A stretch of DNA of 64,000 nucleotides from Azospirillum griseum (lineage in GTDB: Bacteria > Pseudomonadota > Alphaproteobacteria > Azospirillales > Azospirillaceae), in the NCBI RefSeq assembly GCF_003966125.1, contig NZ_RXMA01000001.1, forward strand, positions 271,560 to 335,559, written 5' to 3'. The notes under the pieces are model-generated. The model saw nothing but the letters and a program-made list of their open reading frames with translations. It was not told the origin of the DNA and ran no database searches. Made by a program: the position numbers and the translations under genes. Positions 27,225-35,528 of the stretch are shown in pieces; the stretch's first letter is position 1; each line of letters starts with the position of its first letter.

Positions 27225-27399
27225 GCGGGTGGGCGGTCCGTTGCCGTTGATGCGTTGCGCGCCAGTATCGGGTCCAGGCACGCGCTGGCAAGCCTTTCTT
27301 GCCCCAGGCTGGACGCAACCGCCCCCGCCCGATAGGGTGCGGCCTCAATCCACCCTCCCCGATCGCCCCACCCATCGCCCTCATTGGCCCCACCGCATC

Positions 27400-28323
27400 A
27401 TGACCAGCGCCCCCACCCCCGACTCCGCCGGTTACACCGACATCCGCCGCGATGGCTGGATCGGCCGTTGGCTGCCCGCCGCGTGGCGGCCCTACGCGAC
27501 CCTGGCCCGGCTTGACCGCCCGATCGGCACCTGGCTGCTGCTGTTTCCCTGTTGGTGGAGTCTGGCGCTGGCGGCCCCGCGCTGGCCCGACCTGTGGCTG
27601 ATGGCGCTGTTCGGGCTGGGGGCGTTGGTGATGCGGGGGGCGGGCTGCACGGTCAACGACATCCTCGACCGCAAGTTCGACGCGATGGTGGAGCGCACGC
27701 GCAGCCGCCCGATTCCGTCGGGTCAGGTGTCGGTCCGGCAGGCGTTGGCCTTTCTGGTGGCGCAATTGCTGGTCGGGTTGGCGATCCTGCTCCAGCTTCA
27801 GCCCGCCGCCATCGGCTTGGGCGTGCTGTCGCTGGCGCTGGTCTTCACCTACCCGCTGATGAAGCGGATCACCTGGTGGCCGCAGGCCTTTCTGGGATTG
27901 ACCTTCAACTGGGGCGCGCTGATGGGCTGGGCGGCGGTGCAGGGCGACGTCGGCCTGCCCGCGCTGGTGCTCTACGCCACCGGGCTGGTCTGGACGCTGG
28001 GGTACGACACCATTTACGCCCACCAGGACAAGGAGGACGACGCCCGCATCGGCGTCAAATCCACCGCGCTGCGGCTGGGCGACCAGAGCAAGATCTGGAT
28101 TTACGGCTTTTACAGCCTGACCTACGCCGGGTTGGGCTTGACCGGCCTGCTGCACGGGTTGGGCGGGCTGTATCTGCCGGTGCTGACGCTGGCCGGGATG
28201 CATCTGGCCTGGCAGGTCGCCACCTGGCGACCCGACGATCAGACCGATTGCCTGGACAAATTCAAATCGAACCGCTGGTTCGGCTGGCTCGTTCTGGCCG
28301 CGATCCTGGCGGGCAAGCTGTAA
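27400..28323 (+). CDS. ubiA: 4-hydroxybenzoate polyprenyltransferase
   Basis: 307 residues with about eight or nine membrane helices. The two Asp-rich motifs are present: N86-D-x-x-D90-x-x-x-D94 and the second, YDTIYAHQDKEDD, in the middle of the protein. UbiA attaches the polyprenyl chain to 4-hydroxybenzoate in the membrane, the committing step of ubiquinone synthesis. ubiD, acting on its product, lies 3 kb downstream, and the polyprenyl synthase gene lies at 56897-57925. A terminator follows 37 bp after the stop. Confidence 0.95.
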   Translation: MTSAPTPDSAGYTDIRRDGWIGRWLPAAWRPYATLARLDRPIGTWLLLFPCWWSLALAAPRWPDLWLMALFGLGALVMRGAGCTVNDILDRKFDAMVERTRSRPIPSGQVSVRQALAFLVAQLLVGLAILLQLQPAAIGLGVLSLALVFTYPLMKRITWWPQAFLGLTFNWGALMGWAAVQGDVGLPALVLYATGLVWTLGYDTIYAHQDKEDDARIGVKSTALRLGDQSKIWIYGFYSLTYAGLGLTGLLHGLGGLYLPVLTLAGMHLAWQVATWRPDDQTDCLDKFKSNRWFGWLVLAAILAGKL

Positions 28324-28360
28324 CAGACCGGGCAAGCGGCGGGGAAACCGGGCAAAAGAA

Positions 28361-28382
28361 AAGCGGGGCAAACGCCCCGCTT
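28361..28382. terminator. Terminator between ubiA and the CHAP gene
   Basis: AAGCGGGGC and GCCCCGCTT form 9-bp arms around AAAC (28361-28382). T-rich sequence follows on the plus strand, and an AAAAG run upstream would give U on the minus strand, so it may serve both convergent genes. Confidence 0.8.
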
Positions 28383-28419
28383 GTTCGTTTCACTGTGTTC
28401 GAGCCCGATCACCGCCGGA

Positions 28420-29313
28420 TCAGCGCTCGTCCTCCACCAGTTCGGCCACCGCGTTGACGCTGGTGGTCGAGCCGGGCTTGCGATTCGGCATCAGGGTGCG
28501 CAGGCCATCGACCGACGCCACCATGTTCTTCAGGTTGGTCGGCAGAGTGGGCTTGCGGTTCGGCGTCAGCGCGGCGACATCGACCCGCTCGGCCTTGCCG
28601 GTGGTGGCCTTGGCCGGAGCGACGACCGGAGCGGCGGCGACCATCGCCGCCTGCGGCTTGCGGCCCGGAGCGGCGACCGCGTGGGCCACGGTGACGCGCG
28701 GCTTGAGCGACGGCGCGGCGTGGCGCGCGTTGTTCAGAGAGGCTTCCATCATGCGCGGGCCGGGGGCGCGCGCCTTGGCACGGCCCGACGGCGCGACGGA
28801 GAAATCGGTGTCCATGCCCCGGTCGCCCGCGTCCAGCGCGCGCGACTTCGGCGCGTCGCTTTCGCCTTCCGGCATGATGAAGCCGTAGGAGGCGTAGACG
28901 CGCATGCCCATCTGGTCGGTCGGCTCATGCCAGACACGAACGGAGGACCAATCGTTGTTGCGGGAAACGTCAACCACACGCATGCCACGGCGCAGACCGT
29001 CGCCGTTGATCCAGGTGTGATCCACCTCGATGGTGCGGCGGTCGATGACCGCGCTGACGAGGGACACGTGCCCCCGGCGCATGTGGCCGGTGCGCTTGAA
29101 GACGAGAACGGAGCCGACGGCGGGGTGGCTTTCGCGGTCATAGACCCCAGCGGCGTGATTCCACCAGGTCCAGGCGTCGCCGCGAATGGTGAAGTCGGAG
29201 ATCGCGCGCACGGTGCGCACGCAATCCTGAGCGGCGGCCGTGGACACGGTGAAAGGGCTGAACGCGATCATAGCCGCGAACGACAGGCTTATGGCGGTTC
29301 CCCTCGGCCGCAT
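28420..29313 (-). CDS. Secreted CHAP-domain protein with C-terminal NRKP repeats
   Basis: 297 residues. A signal peptide (about 1-29, ending STAAAQ) is followed almost at once by a CHAP amidase-like domain: Cys31, WTWWNHAAGVYDR, GHMRRGHVSLVSAV with the likely catalytic His, and IEVDHTWI. CHAP domains cut peptidoglycan peptide bonds, so periplasmic or outer cell-wall hydrolysis is expected. The C-terminal 120 residues are Ala/Pro-rich and contain three short repeats, GRKP, NRKP and NRKP, of unknown role, perhaps wall or membrane contact. GGGGGAG precedes ATG 29313. Confidence 0.82.
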   Translation of the reverse strand: MRPRGTAISLSFAAMIAFSPFTVSTAAAQDCVRTVRAISDFTIRGDAWTWWNHAAGVYDRESHPAVGSVLVFKRTGHMRRGHVSLVSAVIDRRTIEVDHTWINGDGLRRGMRVVDVSRNNDWSSVRVWHEPTDQMGMRVYASYGFIMPEGESDAPKSRALDAGDRGMDTDFSVAPSGRAKARAPGPRMMEASLNNARHAAPSLKPRVTVAHAVAAPGRKPQAAMVAAAPVVAPAKATTGKAERVDVAALTPNRKPTLPTNLKNMVASVDGLRTLMPNRKPGSTTSVNAVAELVEDER

Positions 29314-29455
29314 GACTCCCCCATTCCCTTTGTCTTTACCCTTACAAACGGGTAACACAGGGTTTGCGCCCCTGTCTACACCGTTTGATCGCTGTATAGG
29401 CGGTGCGCCGCCGACGGATTCCCCGGCACCTGCGGAAGCCATTGAGACTCCTGGC

Positions 29456-30112
29456 ATGAACAACAGCACCCCGTCCGATTTCGTGCGCGACAACACGGCC
29501 CTGACGACCACGGCTTTGCTGCCGGAAATCAAGCTTTATCTTGCGACCGAAGTCACTCCCCTGTGGTTGGCCACAGAGGAAACCTTGGTGGAGAAGAATT
29601 TGCCTCCGCCTTATTGGGCCTTCGCTTGGCCAGGTGGGCAGGCGGTGGCTCGATTGTTGCTGGACCGTCCCGATCTCGTTGCGGGAAAATCGGTGCTCGA
29701 TTTCGCCGCAGGCACGGGCGTGGTCGGGGTCGCGGCGATGCTGGCCGGGGCCGCGCGGGTGCAGGCCTGCGACATCGACCGCTTTTCCCTGGCCGCCATC
29801 TCCTTGAACGCGCAGGCCAATGGGGTGGCGGTGAAGCCGGTCAGCGTCGATCTGGTCGGGCGCGATCTGCCCGGCATCGACGTCGTTCTGGCGGGCGACG
29901 TCTGTTACGAAAAACCAATGGCCGAGAAGGTGACGGCGTGGCTGCGCCGAATCGCCGCGACCGGCACGCTGGTGCTGCTGGGCGATCCGGGCCGGGCCTA
30001 TGTCCCCACCAGCGGGCTGGAACAGGTGGCGCGCTACACCGTTCCCACCTCGCTGGAGTTGGAAGACCGTGAGACTCGCGACACCGTTATTTGGCGTCTG
30101 CTGCCGGAATGA
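29456..30112 (+). CDS. Class I methyltransferase, ETF-beta lysine methyltransferase-like
   Basis: 218 residues. The N-terminal LPPPYWAFAWPGGQAVARLLLD motif is characteristic of METTL20-type protein-lysine methyltransferases, and the SAM-binding site reads VLDFAAGTGVVGVAA, with the acidic CDID further on. Bacterial relatives trimethylate the beta subunit of electron transfer flavoprotein, though some act on ribosomal proteins. The 3' end overlaps the convergent isochorismatase gene by 26 bp. The substrate is an inference from the family. Confidence 0.82.
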   Translation: MNNSTPSDFVRDNTALTTTALLPEIKLYLATEVTPLWLATEETLVEKNLPPPYWAFAWPGGQAVARLLLDRPDLVAGKSVLDFAAGTGVVGVAAMLAGAARVQACDIDRFSLAAISLNAQANGVAVKPVSVDLVGRDLPGIDVVLAGDVCYEKPMAEKVTAWLRRIAATGTLVLLGDPGRAYVPTSGLEQVARYTVPTSLELEDRETRDTVIWRLLPE

Positions 30113-30686
30113 CCGGCGGTGCGGTGGCCAACGCGGCGAGGATGTCGGCGACGCTGGCCACCGTGCAGAACTCGTAGCCCAGCGTCGCCACATGGACGGC
30201 GTGGACGGTGGCGGCGGGAATCACCCCTCCCGCCCCGTCGGGCAGATCGAAGCAATCGCAAGCGTCGGCGGCCAGGATCATCGGCCAGCCCAGATTCGCC
30301 CCGGTACGAATCGTGGTGGACACGCACATGTCGGTCGAAATCCCGAATGCCACCACCCGACGCGCGCCCAACCGCCGCAGCCGCAGATCCAGATCGGTGG
30401 CGATGAAGGCGGAATTGACGCTTTTCGACAGCACGGCTTCGCCCGGCAGCGGCGCGAATCCCGGACGGAACGCGTTCCCCGGCTGTCCGGGCCGCAGGGT
30501 GGAGCGCGGTTCCGCCGAATCGTGGCGGACATGGATGACCGGCAACCCGGCCCGCCGCCAGCCGTCGAGCAGCGCCCGACCCAGCGCGTCGGCCCGCTCG
30601 TTCCAGCGCGGCGGCCAGGCGGGATCCTCGAATCCCCGTTGCAGGTCGATGGGCAGCAGAACGGCCCCGCTCAGATCCAGCGTCAT
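30087..30686 (-). CDS. Isochorismatase-family cysteine hydrolase
   Basis: 199 residues with the complete triad of the family: Asp14 (LPIDLQRGF), Lys88 (LSKSVNSAF) and Cys121 (STDMCVSTT). The family hydrolyses small amides and vinyl ethers such as nicotinamide, isochorismate, ureidoacrylate or biuret; no feature here decides between them. The Lrp-type regulator gene is divergent, 186 bp away, and is the obvious candidate controller, which points to amino acid or amide catabolism. ATG 30686 was chosen from the domain boundary. Confidence 0.88.
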   Translation of the reverse strand: MTLDLSGAVLLPIDLQRGFEDPAWPPRWNERADALGRALLDGWRRAGLPVIHVRHDSAEPRSTLRPGQPGNAFRPGFAPLPGEAVLSKSVNSAFIATDLDLRLRRLGARRVVAFGISTDMCVSTTIRTGANLGWPMILAADACDCFDLPDGAGGVIPAATVHAVHVATLGYEFCTVASVADILAALATAPPVIPAADAK

Positions 30687-30872
30687 GATGGTTTCCCTTT
30701 GGAACGGACGGTTGAGGTGGCGAACAGGCCGCCAGCTTTGCCTTTGCCGCCGCCGGTTCCAATCGGCATGATGCCGCCCGCACCGGCGTTTTGCCGGTCG
30801 GACCGCCCGTCCGCCTGCGGGTGAATCGACACGCACGACTCAGCAAGACCACATCAGCGGAAACCATCGCCC

Positions 30873-31292
30873 ATGGATGACAAGGATCGCCTGCTGCTGT
30901 CGCTGCTGCGCCGGGACGCGCGCCGGTCCCTGGTGGCGCTCGCCCGCGATCTTGGCCTGTCGCGCAGCGCCACGCAGGAGCGGTTGGCGAAATTGCAGGA
31001 TTCCGGCGTCATCACCGGCTTCACGGTGGTGGAGGGCGCGGCGGAACGCCGATCCACCGCCCATCTGCTGATCCGCCTGGCTCCGGGGCGGCACTGCGCC
31101 CAACTGGTCCCACGGGTGAAAACCATCCCGGCGGTGGTTCAGATCCACTCCGTCGCCGGGGCCATCGACCTGATCGTCCGGGTCGAGGGCGACGGCGTCG
31201 CCCCGCTCGAACAGGCCCGCGCCGCCATCGCCGCCATCGACGGAATCGCCGAGGTTTCCACCTTCATCGTGCTGGACCATCACCTCGGCTGA
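30873..31292 (+). CDS. Lrp/AsnC-family transcriptional regulator
   Basis: 139 residues: N-terminal winged helix-turn-helix ([39 protein letters not shown]) and a C-terminal ligand-binding RAM/AsnC domain with the [12 protein letters not shown] segment. Proteins of this type sense amino acids and form octamers. It is divergent from the isochorismatase gene and likely autoregulates the shared 186-bp intergenic region. ubiD follows 97 bp downstream in the same direction but is unlikely to be functionally linked. Confidence 0.93.
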   Translation: MDDKDRLLLSLLRRDARRSLVALARDLGLSRSATQERLAKLQDSGVITGFTVVEGAAERRSTAHLLIRLAPGRHCAQLVPRVKTIPAVVQIHSVAGAIDLIVRVEGDGVAPLEQARAAIAAIDGIAEVSTFIVLDHHLG

Positions 31293-31389
31293 CGCCCACC
31301 GCGTTGCCGCACCCGCACCGCAAGGCTTGACCTTCGGCCATTCGCGTCGATCTTCTCCCCACACGACCAACCCAACGGACCCCCGCACC

Positions 31390-32916
31390 ATGCCCTACAC
31401 CTCGTTGCGCGATTTCATCGACCGGTTGGAAAAGGCCGGGCGGCTGGTGGTGGTGAAGGAGCCGGTGTCCAGCGTGCTGGAAATGACCGAGATCCAAACC
31501 CGGCTGCTGGCGGAAAACGGCCCGGCGGTGCTGTTCGAAAACGTCATCAAGGCCGACGGGACGCGGTCGGAGATGCCGGTGCTGGTCAATCTGTTCGGCA
31601 CGGTGGAGCGCGTCGCCTGGGGCATGGACCGCGAGCCGCACCAGCTCCGCGCCGTCGGCGAAACGCTGGCCTTCCTGAAACAGCCCGAGCCGCCCGGCGG
31701 CTTCCGCGAGGCGCTGGAGCTGATCCCGCTGGCCAAGACCGTGCTGTCGATGAAGCCGAAGACCGTCGGCTCCGCCCCCTGTCAGGAGGTGGTGTTGACC
31801 GGCGACCAGATCGATCTGGGCCGCCTGCCGGTGCAAAGCTGTTGGCCGGGCGAACCGGCCCCGCTCATCACTTGGCCGCTGGTGGTGACGAAGGGGCCGA
31901 CCGGCAAGCGCGAGGATGATTTCAACCTCGGCATCTACCGCATGCAGGTGCTGGGCAAGAACAAGACGATCATGCGCTGGCTGAAGCATCGCGGCGGCGC
32001 GCAGCATCATCACCGCTGGGCCGCCCATCAGGACAAGCAGGGCGGCAAGCGCGAGCCGCTGCCCTGCGCCGTCGTGCTGGGGGCCGATCCCGGCACCATC
32101 CTGGCCGCCGTCACCCCGGTCCCCGACACCCTGTCGGAATACCAGTTCGCCGGGCTGCTGCGCGGCAAAAAGGTGGAGCTGGTCGATTGCAAGACCATCC
32201 CGCTGAAGGTCCCGGCCCAGGCCGAAATCATCCTGGAAGGCCATGTCAGCCTGGACGAATACGCCGACGAGGGGCCGTATGGCGACCACACCGGCTATTA
32301 CAACTCGGTCGAATCCTTCCCGGTCTTCACCGTCACCGCGATGACGATGCGCCGCAACCCGATCTACCTCTCCACCTTCACCGGCCGCCCGCCCGATGAA
32401 CCGTCGGTGCTGGGGGAGGCGTTGAACGAGGTGTTCATCCCGCTGCTGATCCAGCAATTCCCGGAAATCGTCGATTTCTGGCTGCCGCCGGAAGGCTGCT
32501 CCTACCGCATCGCCGTGGTCAGCATGAAGAAGGCCTACCCCGGCCACGCCAAGCGGGTGATGATGGGCGTGTGGTCCTTCCTGCGCCAGTTCATGTACAC
32601 GAAATGGGTCATCGTGGTGGACGACGACATCGACGCGCGGAACTGGAAGGACGTGATGTGGGCCATGTCCACCCGCATGGATCCGGCGCGCGACATCACG
32701 GTGATCGAAGGCACCCCCATCGACTATCTCGATTTCGCCAGCCCCGAATCGGGACTGGGCGGCAAGGTCGGCCTGGACGCCACCAACAAATGGACGCCGG
32801 AAACCAAGCGCGAATGGGGTGAGAAGATCCGCATGGACCAGGGCGTGGTCGATCAGGTCAGCCGGAAATGGGACCTCTACGGCCTGCCCGGCAGCGGTCG
32901 GCCGATTTGGAAGTGA
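31390..32916 (+). CDS. ubiD: 3-octaprenyl-4-hydroxybenzoate decarboxylase (prenylated-FMN dependent)
   Basis: 508 residues, normal UbiD length. It contains the start [19 protein letters not shown], the [29 protein letters not shown] segment with cofactor and metal contacts, and [12 protein letters not shown]. It decarboxylates the UbiA product in ubiquinone synthesis and needs prenylated FMN from UbiX, which is not in the window. ATG 31390 is the family-typical start; the frame is open to 31327. Confidence 0.96.
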   Translation: MPYTSLRDFIDRLEKAGRLVVVKEPVSSVLEMTEIQTRLLAENGPAVLFENVIKADGTRSEMPVLVNLFGTVERVAWGMDREPHQLRAVGETLAFLKQPEPPGGFREALELIPLAKTVLSMKPKTVGSAPCQEVVLTGDQIDLGRLPVQSCWPGEPAPLITWPLVVTKGPTGKREDDFNLGIYRMQVLGKNKTIMRWLKHRGGAQHHHRWAAHQDKQGGKREPLPCAVVLGADPGTILAAVTPVPDTLSEYQFAGLLRGKKVELVDCKTIPLKVPAQAEIILEGHVSLDEYADEGPYGDHTGYYNSVESFPVFTVTAMTMRRNPIYLSTFTGRPPDEPSVLGEALNEVFIPLLIQQFPEIVDFWLPPEGCSYRIAVVSMKKAYPGHAKRVMMGVWSFLRQFMYTKWVIVVDDDIDARNWKDVMWAMSTRMDPARDITVIEGTPIDYLDFASPESGLGGKVGLDATNKWTPETKREWGEKIRMDQGVVDQVSRKWDLYGLPGSGRPIWK

Positions 32917-32955
32917 CGGGTTGGGCGGAGGCGGGTTTATCCGAGATAATTGTTG

Positions 32956-32984
32956 CTGAAAATGGAACGTGACGTCCTGAAAAT
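32956..32984. promoter_or_regulatory. Direct repeat upstream of the DoxX gene
   Basis: CTGAAAAT at 32956-32963 and 32977-32984, 21 bp apart, so both lie on the same face of the helix. A GATAAT / ATTATC inverted pair (32945-32950, 32990-32995) brackets them. The region is AT-rich and likely holds the DoxX promoter and a regulator site. Confidence 0.4.
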
Positions 32985-33089
32985 CGTCGATTATCGCGGA
33001 AAAAGAAACGCGTAATCTCCCTCTCAGACGAACCGCCCGCCACCGGGCCAACCCTGAGACACCCGACCGAGACGAGGGAGATCACGACC

Positions 33090-33548
33090 ATGACCACCGC
33101 CACCGCCCAGACCGCCGCCACCATCGACGCCCGCACCGCCCCCTACGCCGCGCTGATCCTGCGCGTCGCCCTGGGTGCCCTGTTCCTCGCCCATGGCTTT
33201 CTGCTGAAGGTCCTGACCTTCGGCGTCGCCGGAACGGTGGGGTATTTCGAGAGCATCGGCTACCCCGGCTTCTTCGCCTATCTGGTCATCCTGGGCGAGG
33301 TGGGCGGCGGGCTGCTGCTGATCGCCGGGGTCTTCACCCGCTGGATCGCGTTGGCCCTGCTGCCGATCATGATCGGTGCGACGCTCCAGCATGTCGGCAA
33401 CGGCTGGATGTTCGCCTCCCCCAACGGTGGTTGGGAATTCCCGGCCTTCTGGACGGTTCTGCTGGCGGTCCAAGCCCTGCTGGGCAACGGGGCCTTCGCC
33501 CTGACCATCCCGGCGCTCGACGGGGTGGAGCAACGCCAGACCGCGTGA
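33090..33548 (+). CDS. DoxX-family membrane protein
   Basis: 152 residues with four membrane helices (about 20-40, 58-80, 85-105, 120-145) and the DoxX pattern LRVALGALFLAHGFLLK and ILGEVGGGLLLIAGVFTRW. DoxX/SURF4-type proteins are found with thiosulfate oxidation, catechol metabolism and oxidoreductases; the precise role of this one is unknown. GAGGGAG lies 10 bases before the ATG. The gene is monocistronic, with a strong terminator 38 bp after the stop. Confidence 0.9.
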   Translation: MTTATAQTAATIDARTAPYAALILRVALGALFLAHGFLLKVLTFGVAGTVGYFESIGYPGFFAYLVILGEVGGGLLLIAGVFTRWIALALLPIMIGATLQHVGNGWMFASPNGGWEFPAFWTVLLAVQALLGNGAFALTIPALDGVEQRQTA

Positions 33549-33585
33549 TGACGGAAGCCCACCAACCGATCATGCAGGCTGAACG

Positions 33586-33620
33586 CCCCCACCCCCTTGT
33601 GCTGCGGGGTGGGGGTGTTT
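33586..33620 (+). terminator. Rho-independent terminator after the DoxX gene
   Basis: 10-bp perfect stem (33586-33595 with 33606-33615), 10-base loop, followed by TGTTT and further T-rich sequence. Confidence 0.85.
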
Positions 33621-33791
33621 GTTTTGGCAACGCCATGTTCCGGCGGCCATCGCCGTTGTCGGTCGTGGTCGTTCGTGCAACAATCGCTTGACGAACAAAC
33701 AATTTTTGCTCGACACGCTCCAAGCTCTCAGCAACAAAAAAGTCTATTTGCGCAACAATCCATCCTTTTCCGCCTGCAAAGGGGGCGCAGA

Positions 33792-34574
33792 ATGACGAAG
33801 TGGCTTGTTCTTCTGCTTGGGCTGGCCTTTACCGCACCAGCTCACTCCCAAACGGTTGTGCGCGTTGGTTATTTTGACTACCCGCCGACCATAGCGACCG
33901 ACAAGGCCGGGAAACCCTATGGACCGCTGGTTGAAATCTGGGAAAAGCACCTGGCCCCCCGTGGCGGCTTCACGGTTCAATGGGTGGGGCCGGAACCGTT
34001 TGCCCGCCTGCTGGACTCCGCCCGCAAGGGTGACATCGATGCCTGGTGCCAGTTGTTTCCAAACAAGGAGCGGCGGGAGTGGTTCGATTTTCCGACGATT
34101 CCCATTGGGTCCTTCAATCAGGTCATCTGGGTGCGCCAGGACAACCCGATGACCGAAATCACCAGCGTGGACGACATCAAGGGCAAACCGATTGGAAAGT
34201 TGCTGGCCGGTTTCCTGCCGCCCTTCATGGAAGACAACATCGGCAGTCTGGTGTTGCAGGAGCATGGCGGCAGCGACGCCCCCGTCGTGGCCGTGCGCAA
34301 ACTGCTGCTGGATCGGTTGTGGGGGCTTTACTTCGTCTATGGCGACTCGATCCGCTACGCCGCCGCCAAGGAAGGCGTTCTGGACCGGATCAAGGCGCTG
34401 CCCATCCGCATCGGCGACCCCGACCAACCGATCTACACCGCCATGCACCGGGGGATTGCGGCGGACAAGAAGGCCATGATCCTCAAGGCGCTGGAGGCGT
34501 CGCAGGGAGCCTACTCCTACAAGGCGCTGGCCGACGACTTCATCGCCCACGCCAAGGAGCACATCGGGCGCTGA
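33792..34574 (+). CDS. Periplasmic substrate-binding protein, SBP_bac_3-like, orphan
   Basis: 260 residues with a signal peptide (about 1-19, ending APAHS). The mature part begins VVRVGYFDYPPT, the typical opening of amino-acid-type binding proteins, and continues through two alpha/beta lobes. No permease or ATPase gene is adjacent, so it may be a stand-alone sensor or deliver to a distant transporter. ATG 33792 immediately precedes the signal peptide. The 170 bp upstream are clearly poorer in GC than the neighbours and may carry a regulated promoter. Ligand unknown. Confidence 0.82.
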   Translation: MTKWLVLLLGLAFTAPAHSQTVVRVGYFDYPPTIATDKAGKPYGPLVEIWEKHLAPRGGFTVQWVGPEPFARLLDSARKGDIDAWCQLFPNKERREWFDFPTIPIGSFNQVIWVRQDNPMTEITSVDDIKGKPIGKLLAGFLPPFMEDNIGSLVLQEHGGSDAPVVAVRKLLLDRLWGLYFVYGDSIRYAAAKEGVLDRIKALPIRIGDPDQPIYTAMHRGIAADKKAMILKALEASQGAYSYKALADDFIAHAKEHIGR

Positions 34575-34608
34575 ATCGGGGGCAGAACGCCAACGGGCCG
34601 TTCCCAAG

Positions 34609-35391
34609 TCAGGGCAGCGGGCGCACCCGTGCCGCCGCCAACACGCGGGTCGCGGGCGCTCCGCCCTCCTGCGTCAGAACCAGGGCGTAGCCGCGCCCGG
34701 GTTTGACTTCTGGCAGGGGGATCACGCGGTCCACCGCCTCCCCCGTCCACCGTCCGAGATCCTCCGTCACCGCCACGACGTTGACGTTCAACAGACGCCG
34801 TCCGGCGTTCTCCCCCGCCTTGACGTCGGTGTCGGGTTTGCGGTCGAAGCCGAACAGGGTCAACCGACCGGTCAAGCCCGGTGCGGCGGCGATCCCCAAC
34901 CGGGCCTGCCCCGAGTCCACCCGCTCCAGCGACAGCGCGACCGCCGCGCCCTCCCGACGCTGTCGGTCCAGGATGCGGCCAACCGTCGCGCGGTCGGCCC
35001 CCACCGCCTGCTCCCGCCCGCCCACCACCATTTGCGGGGTGTAGACATAAGGCTGGCTGAGCGCGGCCTGATAGGTGTGCTGCCGCCGGGTGTTCCAGCT
35101 GTTGGCGTAGGGATCGCGCCAGCCCAGCCGATCCCAGTAATCGACGTGGAAAGACAGCGCGATCACGTCGTCGCGCTCGGCCAGTTCCTTCAAAAAGGCG
35201 TCGGCGGGCGGGCAGGACGAACAGCCCTGCGAGGTGAACAGCTCAACCAGGACCGGCGCGGCGGGTGCTGGAGTCGGGGCCGGATTGGGAGCGGCCGCGC
35301 CGACGGACCAACCAAGCGCCGCCGCCGTCAGCAGGGTGGCCAGCGGTGCGGTGGCACGGGCAAATCGACGGAAGGGGCGTTTCTGTGACAT
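34609..35391 (-). CDS. DUF1223 secreted thioredoxin-like protein
   Basis: 260 residues. N-terminal signal or anchor (about 12-33), an Ala/Pro linker, then the DUF1223 thioredoxin-like fold with VELFTSQGCSSCPPADAFL, which contains a CxxC pair, and HVDYWDRLGWRDP and QAALSQPYVYTPQMVVGG. The family is periplasmic and widespread in alphaproteobacteria but has no firm function; a thiol redox role is suggested by the CxxC. The gene is convergent with the binding-protein gene and divergent from pmbA. Confidence 0.88.
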   Translation of the reverse strand: MSQKRPFRRFARATAPLATLLTAAALGWSVGAAAPNPAPTPAPAAPVLVELFTSQGCSSCPPADAFLKELAERDDVIALSFHVDYWDRLGWRDPYANSWNTRRQHTYQAALSQPYVYTPQMVVGGREQAVGADRATVGRILDRQRREGAAVALSLERVDSGQARLGIAAAPGLTGRLTLFGFDRKPDTDVKAGENAGRRLLNVNVVAVTEDLGRWTGEAVDRVIPLPEVKPGRGYALVLTQEGGAPATRVLAAARVRPLP

Positions 35392-35528
35392 GACCGAACC
35401 TTATCCGTTGCCCACTCCTCCGGCCAATCACAAGCCCGCGAGCGGTGCGTGAACGCCCGCCCGCCCCTTCCCGGTTCCGTGCGGACCTCCCATTTGCTAG
35501 ACAAGAGGAAGACCAACCGGAGAACCCG

